Assembly (NCBI RefSeq): GCF_013185065.1
Contig: NZ_JAAVTO010000002.1
Location: 43,703-107,702, forward strand
Direction: 5' to 3'
DNA: 64,000 bases
DNA from: Adlercreutzia sp. ZJ473
GTDB taxonomy: Bacteria; Actinomycetota; Coriobacteriia; Coriobacteriales; Eggerthellaceae
Under the pieces are notes generated by a model that saw only the letters and a program-made list of their open reading frames with translations, was not told the DNA's origin and did not search any database. Made by a program: the position numbers and the translations under genes. Shown piece by piece: positions 53,362 to 61,184 of this stretch; the first letter of the stretch is position 1; every line of letters starts with the position of its first letter.

Positions 53362-53485
53362 AGCCAAAGGAAGCTAAAAGAACTAAAAGGAGCTAAAGAA
53401 ACTAAAGGAAGCTAAAGATTTTAAAAACTGCTAAAACTTGTAAAAGACGCTAAAAGCTGTAAAAATGGCTAAAGCACGTAAAGGG
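53362..53485 (+). repeat. 19-bp iteron-like array of TAAA motifs
   Basis: A-tracts begin at 53366, 53376, 53385, 53395, 53404, 53414, 53423, 53433, 53442, 53452, 53461, 53471 and 53480, exactly alternating 10 and 9 bases. GCTAAA recurs at 53373, 53392, 53411, 53430, 53449 and 53468, each 19 bp apart. A second phase of (C/G/T)TAAA lies at 53383, 53402, 53421, 53440, 53459 and 53478. The array sits between the divergent kinase and AAA ATPase genes. Direct-repeat iterons, a centromere-like site or a protein-wrapping sequence are possible. Confidence 0.85.
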
Positions 53486-53526
53486 CACGGCGCGGTTGCG
53501 AAAAGCGCGTGAGGAAGGCGATGACA

Positions 53527-54651
53527 ATGTCTCAAGCTCAAAGGGGGAAGCTCAACCCGTCTGTCAATCCCTTCACGCCTGTCTTCGGCAAGGTGCCTTC
53601 CTATCTGGCGGGGCGTGAGCGCATTATCAGCGACATGATCTGCGCCTTTGAGGTGGGTGAGGGAGATCCGAACCTCTCGTCGGTATTCGTCGGGGCGCGC
53701 GGAACGGGAAAAACCGCGCTGCTTTCCCGTCTCGCCACCGAGGCTTCGTCAAGGGGCTGGGTGGCGGTAAGCGTGACGGCCGTTCCGGGAATGCTCGATG
53801 ACGTCGTGCAGCGAGCGGCCGAGCAGGCTGCTCATCTGCTTGAGGCGGCTCCGAAGAGAAAGGCCACCGGCATAGGCGTGGGCAGGCTCGTGAGCGTCAG
53901 CTGGGAGAACGTTGCCGATCCGTCGCTGAACTGGCGATCGAAGATGAACCTGCTGCTCGATCAGCTCGCCCAGACGGAAACGGGGCTTCTGATAACCGTC
54001 GACGAGGTCAACCCCCATCTTGACGAGATGGTCCAGCTTGCGACCACGTACCAGCACTTCGTGCGCGAGGGTAGGAAGGTGGCGCTTCTCATGGCCGGGC
54101 TGCCCTACAACGTGTCGGTGCTCCTCTCGGGTGAGTCCACCTCGTTTCTCAGGCGCGCGTTCCGACATGACCTCGGGTCCATTCCCGCCCATGACATCGA
54201 GGAAGCGTTTGTGGTGACGATCGAGGGCGCGGGGAAGGCCATTGAGCAGGCGGCTCTTTCCCGGGCCGTCGAGGCGACGGGCGGATTCCCGTTCATGTAC
54301 CAGCTGGTGGGGTATCGCATGTGGAACGCGTCGCGCGGCGAGGGCGTCATCACCGAGAAGAGCGTCGAGGCTGGTGTGAGGCTCGCCCAAGGCGAGCTGC
54401 GGCGGCAGGTTTTCGATGCGACGTTCAACGAGCTGTCCGATGGCGACGTGGACTTTCTGCGTGCCATGCTCGCCGACGAGGGAGAGACCGACTCGTCCGC
54501 TTTGGCCAGCCGCCTCGGCAAGTCAAGCGGACACGTCTCAACGTACAAGAAGCGCCTCTTGGAGGGCGGCATCATAGAAGAGGGCCTCAGGGGCAAGCTG
54601 CGCTTCAGCCTCCCCGGTTTCAGGGAGTACCTTGAGGAAGTCATCGAGTAG
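53527..54651 (+). CDS. ORC/Cdc6-like AAA ATPase with C-terminal winged helix
   Basis: 374 aa from ATG 53527 with AGGAAGG upstream. It begins with a PVFGKVPSYLAGRERII sequence, the conserved entry of AAA_16/ORC-like ATPases. Walker A is GARGTGKT (56-63) and Walker B LLITVDEV (154-161). A lid domain (GFPFMYQLVGYR) is followed by a winged helix (about 318-370, LASRLGKSSGHVSTYKKRLLEGGII). Such proteins bind DNA and load or remodel complexes. In bacteria they occur in mobile elements and defence clusters. Adjacent TAAA iterons suggest they are its binding sites. No transposase or recombinase is seen. Confidence 0.85.
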   Translation: MSQAQRGKLNPSVNPFTPVFGKVPSYLAGRERIISDMICAFEVGEGDPNLSSVFVGARGTGKTALLSRLATEASSRGWVAVSVTAVPGMLDDVVQRAAEQAAHLLEAAPKRKATGIGVGRLVSVSWENVADPSLNWRSKMNLLLDQLAQTETGLLITVDEVNPHLDEMVQLATTYQHFVREGRKVALLMAGLPYNVSVLLSGESTSFLRRAFRHDLGSIPAHDIEEAFVVTIEGAGKAIEQAALSRAVEATGGFPFMYQLVGYRMWNASRGEGVITEKSVEAGVRLAQGELRRQVFDATFNELSDGDVDFLRAMLADEGETDSSALASRLGKSSGHVSTYKKRLLEGGIIEEGLRGKLRFSLPGFREYLEEVIE

Positions 54652-54718
54652 AGTGAGAGGTGATTGCCAGATGATGGCTTCAAGGTGTTAAAAGGCACGC
54701 AACGACGGAAGGAAGGCC

Positions 54719-55078
54719 ATGCGCACGGTTGGGAACATCATTTGGATCATCTTCGGCGGGCTGCTCACGGCTTTGGGGTGGGTGCTTGCCGGAATCATCT
54801 TCTACGTGACCATCGTGGGCATTCCGCTGGGGCGGCAGTGCTTCAAGTTCGCGAGCCTCACCTTGGCGCCGTTCGGCAAGGAGATCAGCTACGGCGGGGG
54901 AGCGCCGTCGCTTCTGGCCAACATCGTCTGGCTGCTGGTCATCGGCCTGTGGGAGGCGATCTCGTACGCCGTCCTCGGTGTGCTGTGGTGCATCACCATC
55001 GTGGGGATCCCGTTCGGCTTGCAGCTGTTCAAGCTGGCGAAGCTGAGTTTGTTCCCCTTCGGCGCTGAGATCAAGTAG
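54719..55078 (+). CDS. yccF: YccF-domain membrane protein
   Basis: 119 aa. Two repeats of the YccF motif are visible, each with a hydrophobic helix and a conserved FYVTIVGIPLGRQCFKFA or WCITIVGIPFGLQLFKLA segment, ending in LSLFPFGAEIK. These inner-membrane proteins have unknown function. A GGAAGG ribosome site precedes the ATG. Part of its 3' end recurs at 56185-56234, a diverged relic of a second copy. Confidence 0.88.
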   Translation: MRTVGNIIWIIFGGLLTALGWVLAGIIFYVTIVGIPLGRQCFKFASLTLAPFGKEISYGGGAPSLLANIVWLLVIGLWEAISYAVLGVLWCITIVGIPFGLQLFKLAKLSLFPFGAEIK

Positions 55079-55439
55079 CGAGCTTTTGAACGAGCGCAAG
55101 CGCTTTTCGTACTCTCTACGCTCACGCCTTTCGGCGCTACGGCTATGCTCGGGCTGCATTCGCAGCCAACTGTGACGGCTGTCGCCATATCGCTTCCGGA
55201 CATTCCTTCCAGCAGTGATTCAAATGCTACGCGCTCAGCCAACCCCGTCCTTTTCGGGACCGTCGCCTTTAGGCAATTGGGGAGAAAGGCAAGCCAATCC
55301 TTCTTGGCATCGGTTTCGGGCGGACAAGGATCGCTCCCGTGGGAGTCTGAATTCGAGGTCTTGCCTCCTTTCTTGCGGATTGCAAGCTCAGTCTGCTGGT
55401 TGTGATTGATTGAGCCCGACCTGCGAGAATGCGATCCGC
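55079..55439. other. Gene-free stretch after yccF
   Basis: No open frame with supporting features was found. The sequence differs from the neighbouring coding regions and may be remnant DNA. No clear terminator with a T-run is seen. Confidence 0.6.
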
Positions 55440-56075
55440 CTACAGCAGGTCGCCATCCTCTTTGAGGAACTCCATTAGGTTAAGGTGCCTCACACCGTCG
55501 CGCTGGTTGCGTAGCGGATCGAGCGTGAGCAGGTAGCGTGGCCATGCGTCCCTCACCTTGTCGAACGGGGCGTACTCGCGCTGCTCCACCTCGGGGTCGG
55601 CGACGGTCATGGACACTTGGACGTAGGCGTATTCGTCACCCTTGCGTACGATGAAGTCGCATTCCAGCTTGCCGATGCGCCCGACGCTCACCTTGTACCC
55701 CTTCGAGAGGAGGTGCGTGTATAGCGCGTTCTCAAGCGCGGGGCCGTAGTTGACGCGCGCGTCGGCGTTGCGCGCGCGGTAGATCGCCGGGTCGGCGAGG
55801 TAGTACTTCTCCTCGCCGCGGAGCGGCCTCTTCGACTTCATGTCGAAGCGTGGGCACTTGTATAGAAGCTTCGCGTTGGCGAGTAGCTCGAGATAGCCGG
55901 AAAGGGTCTGCTTCTTCACGGCGATGCGCTCCACGTTGCTGAGGTAGTCGACGATGTTGGTCAGGTTGGTGGTGGCTCCGAAGTTGTTGATGGCGTAGGC
56001 CATGGATCGCTCGAAGGCGATGCGGTTGCGGATCTTCTTCCTTCTGCGTATGTCCCATCCTCTGTTAACGGGCAC
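55440..56075 (-). pseudogene. Truncated DUF4143 ATPase, C-terminal half only
   Basis: The 211-codon frame (GTG at 56075) begins within the family's middle. It has RKKIRNRIAFERSMAYAINN, AVKKQTLSGYLELLANAKLLY, KYYLADPAIYRARN, YGPALENALYTHLLSKGYKV and YVQVSMTVADPEVEQREY. This is the DUF4143 nuclease-like half of AAA_14/DUF4143 proteins of about 400 aa. The N-terminal AAA ATPase domain with Walker motifs is absent, and the frame starts inside conserved sequence. The full family is involved in accessory or defence contexts. This copy is probably inactive. Confidence 0.8.
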
Positions 56076-56135
56076 TTTTTGCGATTATAGCAACATTGTG
56101 CCCCTTAAATGGCTGTTTTCATGGAGTTAGGCTAT

Positions 56136-56228
56136 ATGTCTCGCAAGTGTCGCATCCATTCCGGCACCGCCTTCGCGAGCCGTTTGGCGAAGCTGAGCCT
56201 GTTCCCCTTCGGCGCCGAGATCAGGTAG
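56136..56228 (+). pseudogene. yccF 3'-end relic
   Basis: In frame, codons to the stop at 56226-56228 give LAKLSLFPFGAEIR, matching the C-terminus of the intact YccF at 55078. Aligning 56185-56234 with 55035-55084 gives 46 of 50 identical bases, with mismatches mainly at third positions, continuing 9 bases past the stop. Only a 30-codon frame remains. A second yccF copy was deleted or partly overwritten. Exact junctions cannot be placed. Confidence 0.7.
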
Positions 56229-56582
56229 CGAGCTCTTCGGTACATGAAGCGGCTTTCGCGCACCGTCTGCATTGCCCCCAAGCACCATATGCCCGGCAGT
56301 AATAGAATATTTCTCAATGCAGGCATTGTACATACCGCATCAGCTGGCTTAGTCTTGTTACTAAGGAAAGCTATCCCCATGATGGCGAAAGAGGGGAAGC
56401 AAGGTGCCGCTTCAAGATGTCGGCATCACTTGCATGGATCGCTCGCCTGGCACGATGCAGATGGCAGGGCATCCTCGGGGTGGCGGTTCTGGAGCTGCTT
56501 CTCCTGCGATGTCGGAGCATCTGAGAGGGTCTGGGGGAGCTTGCAAATGGGCAGAACTACGAGTTGGTAGAGGTGTGGGCAG
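56229..56582. other. Gene-free stretch before the aldo/keto reductase gene
   Basis: No gene is supported. The region is mixed in composition and the start of the next gene is set by GAGGTG at its 3' end. Short plus-strand frames here lack ribosome sites. Confidence 0.6.
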
Positions 56583-57680
56583 ATGGAATATCGCAAGCTC
56601 CCTCATGGTGCGGAGGAGATCAGCGTCATCGGCCTCGGCATGGGCGGCATCCACAATGCAAGCGAGGGCGAAATCGTCAAGACGCTGCATGCTGCCGTGG
56701 ACGCGGGCGTAAACTTCTTGGACTTCGTGCCGAGCAAGGCATGCGCCTTCGGCGGCTATGCGAAGGCGTTGCGCGGCAGGCGAGACAAGGTCATGCTGCA
56801 AGTCCACATCGGCGCCGACTATTCCAGCGGAGAGTACGGCTGGACGACCAACGCGCGGAAGTCGATCAAGGAGTTCGAGGCTCGCCTTGCGTCGCTCGGC
56901 ACCGACTACGCAGACTTCGCATTCATACACTGCATAGACGAAGACGCTGACTTCGACAAGGTGATGAACGGGGCGGCTTGGGACTACGCCCTGAAGTGCA
57001 AGCAGGCGGGCACGATCCGCCATCTGGGGTTCAGCACCCACAATGCGGGGATTGCCCGCAGGTTCCTCGCCACGGGAATGATGGATCTGGGCATGTTCAG
57101 CCTGAACCCGATGTACGACTACACCGACGAGTCGGCGTACGGCAAGGGCAGCGCCGACGATCGCGCCGCCCTCTACAAGGAATTCGAGGCGCAAGGCGTG
57201 GGCATCTCCGTTATGAAGGCCTTCGCCGGAGGCCAGCTTCTGGACGCGAAGGCTTCCCCGTTCAGGCATGCCCTGACCTCGTACCAGTGCATCCAATACG
57301 CCCTCGACAGGCCGGGTGTCCTCACCGTCTTGCCTGGGATCCGAGGGCTGGCGGACTTAAACGAGCTGCTCGGGTTCTTCGACGCCAGCCCGCAGGAGAG
57401 GGACTACTCGGTGGTCGGGCGGTTCGCTCCGCCCGAGACGACGGGCGTCTGCGTCTACTGCAACCATTGCCAGCCCTGCCCGGCGGGCATATCGATCGGC
57501 CTCGCCAACAAGTACTACGACCTGTCGCATATGGGCGACGAGATGGCGAAGAGCCACTACCTCAACCTGGAGCACCACGCCTCCGACTGCACCGAGTGCG
57601 GACACTGCAACAAGCGGTGCCCGTTCAACGTCGACCAGATGTCCCGAATGCGAGAGATGGGCGGGTACTTCGGCATCTAG
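56583..57680 (+). CDS. Aldo/keto reductase with C-terminal 2x[4Fe-4S] domain
   Basis: 365 aa. The TIM-barrel part (about 1-280) has the aldo/keto-like LGMGGIHN, FLDFVPSKA, DYADFAFIHC and VLTVLPGIRGLADL segments. The C-terminus (about 281-360) has CVYCNHCQPCPAGI and CTECGHCNKRCPF, two clusters of the bacterial 4Fe-4S aldo/keto reductase subfamily. Many members reduce aldehydes or act on sugars with ferredoxin or NADPH. It is a single gene, 134 bases before a DJ-1 protein. Confidence 0.88.
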   Translation: MEYRKLPHGAEEISVIGLGMGGIHNASEGEIVKTLHAAVDAGVNFLDFVPSKACAFGGYAKALRGRRDKVMLQVHIGADYSSGEYGWTTNARKSIKEFEARLASLGTDYADFAFIHCIDEDADFDKVMNGAAWDYALKCKQAGTIRHLGFSTHNAGIARRFLATGMMDLGMFSLNPMYDYTDESAYGKGSADDRAALYKEFEAQGVGISVMKAFAGGQLLDAKASPFRHALTSYQCIQYALDRPGVLTVLPGIRGLADLNELLGFFDASPQERDYSVVGRFAPPETTGVCVYCNHCQPCPAGISIGLANKYYDLSHMGDEMAKSHYLNLEHHASDCTECGHCNKRCPFNVDQMSRMREMGGYFGI

Positions 57681-57813
57681 CCTTGCCTCTGCGTCCGCGT
57701 CTGGCGCATGGAGATTTCGCCGCTGACCTGTCGGGTTGCGGATTCGCGCGGCGATCATGCCCTCGGGGCGTTATGCTCAACGTGTTCGCATGTGCTGTGA
57801 GGAAGGGGACGCT

Positions 57814-58401
57814 ATGGGATGCGCCATGGAGTGCAAGGCTGTCGAGGACTGCCGGGTGGCGGTCATGCTGGGCGAGGGGTTCGAGACGATCGAGGCTCTG
57901 ACTTCGGTTGACGTGCTGCGACGCGCGGGCGTGGAAGTAGTTGTGGCATCGGTCATGCCGACGCGCGAGGTGACCTCGGCGCAGGGGGTGCCTGTCACGG
58001 CCGACGCGGCGGTGGCTGACGGCGACGTTGACCTGGGCGGCTTCGACGCGATCATCCTGCCGGGCGGCATGGGGGGCTACGAGAACCTCTCCGCCTGCGA
58101 GCCCTTGCGCGCGGCGCTCTCGTCCCAGCTTGAGGAAGGACGCCTGGTCGCGGCCATCTGCGCCGCCCCCATGCTCCTGGCGCACCTGGGCCTGCTCGAC
58201 GGCCGCCGCGCCACGTGCTATCCGAGCTGCGAGGACGTGTTCCCCGCGGGCGCGTACCAGCCTGATGACGTGGTGCGCGACGGGAACCTCATCACGGGAA
58301 GCGGGCCGGCGAAGTCGCTGCCGTTCGCGCTTGCGGTGCTTGAGGCCCTGGCGGGGAAGGACGTGGCCGCGCAGGTGGCGTCCGGCATGCTCGCCTGCTA
58401 G
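57814..58401 (+). CDS. DJ-1/PfpI-family protein
   Basis: 195 aa from ATG 57814 (GAGGAAGGGG upstream; an earlier in-frame start lacks a site). The class I amidotransferase-like fold has the nucleophile Cys in AAICAAPMLLA and the supporting Glu in GEGFETIEA. PGGMGGYEN is the strand-turn signature of the DJ-1 group (YajL/ThiJ). Such proteins repair glyoxal-modified molecules or act as chaperones, and the exact activity is unclear. The VOC (glyoxalase-like) gene lies elsewhere in the window. Confidence 0.88.
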   Translation: MGCAMECKAVEDCRVAVMLGEGFETIEALTSVDVLRRAGVEVVVASVMPTREVTSAQGVPVTADAAVADGDVDLGGFDAIILPGGMGGYENLSACEPLRAALSSQLEEGRLVAAICAAPMLLAHLGLLDGRRATCYPSCEDVFPAGAYQPDDVVRDGNLITGSGPAKSLPFALAVLEALAGKDVAAQVASGMLAC

Positions 58402-58677
58402 AAGCTGCGGGCTGGGCGGCATGGCGGTGGCGCGTTGCGGCGGCTGACGCGCTGCGGCGTGTTGTGGCGGCAGCGGTTGATGCGCTGTGGGCTGGGCGAT
58501 GGCGCCTGGTCGTGACGTCGTGGCGACGGCCTCGTAACGCCGGGCATCGCGGCGATGGCCGCCTTCGCGTGAACGCGATGGTGCAACGTCGCGCTTCGCG
58601 AGGGATTCAGCAGGTATCATGGGATGAGCTGAAAGACGACGCGCCCTTGCGGGCGCGCTTCGGGAAGGGGGCGTGCT

Positions 58678-59703
58678 ATGGCGAAGACGGGCGCGGGCAA
58701 GGTTGCCGGCCTGGCGGGGCGCGCGAAGGGCGCGGCGCTCGTGGCGGCGGGCGTCGGCGTGACGGCGGCGAACGCGCTGGCGGTGCGCAAGCTGCTCCAG
58801 CTCGACCCGCACGTGCGGCGCACGGACGCGGGGCTGGCGCGGGTGTACACCGTGTGCGGCGAGGACGGCGAGCGCGTGCGCGTGCTCAACGTGGGCGGCG
58901 CGTATCAGTCTGCCACCTACCTGGGGGAGCGCTGGCATGAGCCGGTGTTCGAGTACTACCGCGCCTTTGACCGCATGTTCGAGGCGGAGGGCGCGGGCGC
59001 GGGCTCGGGTGCGGACGCCGGCGTGGCCGCCGACGCCGCCCAGCCCGCTGGCGCCACCTGTTCTGCCGACGCCGCCCAGCCCGCCGACGCCTCCCAGCCT
59101 GCTGGCGTCGCTCGCCCCGTCGGCGTCCCCTTCGCCATCCGCGACGTGCTCATGATCGGGGGCGGCGGGTGCGCGTGGCCCAAGCACGCGCTCATGACGC
59201 GGCCCGGCCTGCGCGTCGACGTGGTGGAGTCGGACCCCGCCGTCGCCGAGATCGCGCGCCGCTTCTTCTTCGTCGACAAGCTCGAGCGCGAGCTGAGCTC
59301 GCGCGAGGGTTCGGCGCAGCGCTTCAACCTCATCGTCGACGACGGCCTGGGATACCTCGCCGGCTGCGAGAAGCGCTACGACGCCATCTGCAACGACGCG
59401 TTCGCGGGCGCTGCCGCAGCCGCCGACCTGGCGGGCGCTGCCGGCGTGCGCGCGGTGAAGGATCGCCTGAACCCGGGCGGCCTCTACCTGGCGAACGTGG
59501 TGAGCGGGCCCGAGTGGCGGGAGTTCCGCCACCTCATCCGCCTGATCAACGAGCTGGACCGCCTCTTCGCGCACGTGACGGTGATCTTCGCGTCCGACGA
59601 GCGGTTCAGCGACAAGGACAACTACCTGGTGATCGCCTCTGACGCGGAGTACGCGTTTTCCGACGTGATCCCGACGCCTGAGAGGAAAGATGCCGCATGC
59701 TAG
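58678..59703 (+). CDS. Spermidine synthase-like SAM-binding protein
   Basis: 341 aa. SAM-fold segments include VLMIGGGGCAWPKHAL (nucleotide loop), VDVVESDPAVAEIARR, VDDGLGYL, YDAICNDAF and NPGGLYLANVV. These resemble spermidine synthase family proteins, though polyamine-specific residues are not clear, so another aminopropyl- or methyltransferase is possible. A long Ala/Gly/Asp/Pro insertion with PADASQPAG-type repeats (about 104-150) lies before the SAM domain. Its stop overlaps the acetate kinase start by 7 bases, so they are coupled. Confidence 0.7.
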   Translation: MAKTGAGKVAGLAGRAKGAALVAAGVGVTAANALAVRKLLQLDPHVRRTDAGLARVYTVCGEDGERVRVLNVGGAYQSATYLGERWHEPVFEYYRAFDRMFEAEGAGAGSGADAGVAADAAQPAGATCSADAAQPADASQPAGVARPVGVPFAIRDVLMIGGGGCAWPKHALMTRPGLRVDVVESDPAVAEIARRFFFVDKLERELSSREGSAQRFNLIVDDGLGYLAGCEKRYDAICNDAFAGAAAAADLAGAAGVRAVKDRLNPGGLYLANVVSGPEWREFRHLIRLINELDRLFAHVTVIFASDERFSDKDNYLVIASDAEYAFSDVIPTPERKDAAC

Positions 59704-60911
59704 TGCTCGTGGTGAACGCGGGGAGCTCCTCGCTCAAGTCGCAGCTCATCGAGACCGAGGGCAAGGACGCGCGCATGAAGTGCCTGGCCGAGAAGGTGGG
59801 CACGGAGCGCGCGTTCATGAACGTGTCGTTCGCGCCCGACTTCCAGAAGGTCACGTACAACGTGGCGGGGCTCACGGTGGAGCAGTGCCTGCGCAAGCTG
59901 CTCGACATCATGGTGGACGACCCGGAGAGCCCCATCAGCGGCCTCGAGCAGATCGACGCCATCGGAAACCGCATCGTGGCGGGCGGCGAGTTCTTCACCC
60001 GGGCCGCGCTCATCGACGACGAGGCGCGCGCCAACCTGGCCAAGTGCGAGGAGCTCGCGCCCCTGCACAACCCGCCGGCCGACGCGTGCATCGACATGAC
60101 GCGGAGCCTTTTGCCGAGCACGCCGCAGGTGGCCGTCTTCGACACGGCGTTCCATCAGACCATGCCGCCGAAGGCGTACATGTACCCGCTGCCCATGCGC
60201 TACTACGACGAGTACTCCATCCGCCGCTACGGCGCGCACGGCACGAGCCACCGCTACGCGGCGCAGCAGGCGGCGAACCTGCTCGGGCGACCCCTGCGCG
60301 ACCTGGGCCTCATCACGTGCCATCTGGGCAACGGCGGCTCCATCACGGCGGTCAACCACGGGAAGTCCATCGACACCACCATGGGCTTCACGCCGCTCGA
60401 GGGCCTCATGATGGGCACGCGCTCGGGCTCGATCGACCCGGCCATCATCACCTACATCATGCGCCGCGAGGGCATCACGTTCGACGAGATGGACGAGATC
60501 CTGAATCGCAAGAGCGGCATCCTGGGGATCGCGGGCTCGAGCGGCGACATGCGCGACGTGCTCGACGCGGCCGCGCGCGGCGACGAGCACGCGGAGCTCG
60601 CCATCGACATGTACGTGTACCGTGTTCAGAAGTCCATCGGCAGCTACTACGCCGCCATGACGCGCACCGACGCCGTGGTGATGACGGCGGGCATCGGCGA
60701 GAACTCGGCTGACCTGCGCGAGCGCATCTTCCGCGGGCTGGCGCACATGGGCATGATCCTGGACAAGGAGCGCAACAACGTGGAGGGCGCCATCGGCATG
60801 AACCGCGTGATCTCCATCGACGACAGCCCCATCAAGATCTGCGTGGTGACCACCGACGAGGAGATGCGCATCGCCCGCGAGACCGACAACCTGGTGAGCC
60901 AGCTGAGGTAG
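59697..60911 (+). CDS. ackA: Acetate kinase
   Basis: 404 aa with GAGGAAAG upstream. It starts LVVNAGSSSLKSQL, the ASKHA phosphate-1 loop of acetate kinases, and later shows FDTAFHQTMPP, RRYGAHGTSHR, CHLGNGGSITAV and GFTPLEGLMMGTRSG. FTAGIGENS-like TAGIGENSAD completes the signature. It makes ATP from acetyl phosphate. The family partner Pta is not in the window. Its overlap with the SAM-fold gene upstream is noteworthy. Confidence 0.95.
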   Translation: MLVLVVNAGSSSLKSQLIETEGKDARMKCLAEKVGTERAFMNVSFAPDFQKVTYNVAGLTVEQCLRKLLDIMVDDPESPISGLEQIDAIGNRIVAGGEFFTRAALIDDEARANLAKCEELAPLHNPPADACIDMTRSLLPSTPQVAVFDTAFHQTMPPKAYMYPLPMRYYDEYSIRRYGAHGTSHRYAAQQAANLLGRPLRDLGLITCHLGNGGSITAVNHGKSIDTTMGFTPLEGLMMGTRSGSIDPAIITYIMRREGITFDEMDEILNRKSGILGIAGSSGDMRDVLDAAARGDEHAELAIDMYVYRVQKSIGSYYAAMTRTDAVVMTAGIGENSADLRERIFRGLAHMGMILDKERNNVEGAIGMNRVISIDDSPIKICVVTTDEEMRIARETDNLVSQLR

Positions 60912-60925
60912 GGCGCGCAAGCGGG

Positions 60926-60982
60926 ACGCGCGCGAGGCGCGCATCGGTGGGCGTCGGCGTCACGGGCGCGCGCGAGGCGCGC
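60926..60982 (+). repeat. 40-bp-spaced direct repeat
   Basis: The sequence CGCGCGAGGCGCGCA occurs within 60926-60942 and again within 60966-60982, 40 bases apart, in the gap between ackA and the third molybdoenzyme. The gap (60912-61184) has a TATAGT -10 candidate at 61089-61094 for the next gene. Confidence 0.7.
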
Positions 60983-61184
60983 ACGGAGACGGGGTGCCAG
61001 CGCCACGGGCCCGCGCACGGGCGTCAGCGCCGCGCGAAACTAGCCGCCGGGGTCGTTTTGGCCATGGCGGCTGGTCGCGCGCGGCTTCTATAGTTAAGCC
61101 ATGATCTGCGGCGAGGGAAAGGGGGATTCTTTCGGTCTGCACCGACGGCGACCGCGGTCGGTATCCTATCAAAAGGAGAGAGTC

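Noticed and set aside
53362..53485. CRISPR array
   Set aside because: The unit is 19 bp with no spacers and no variable part; no cas genes are near.
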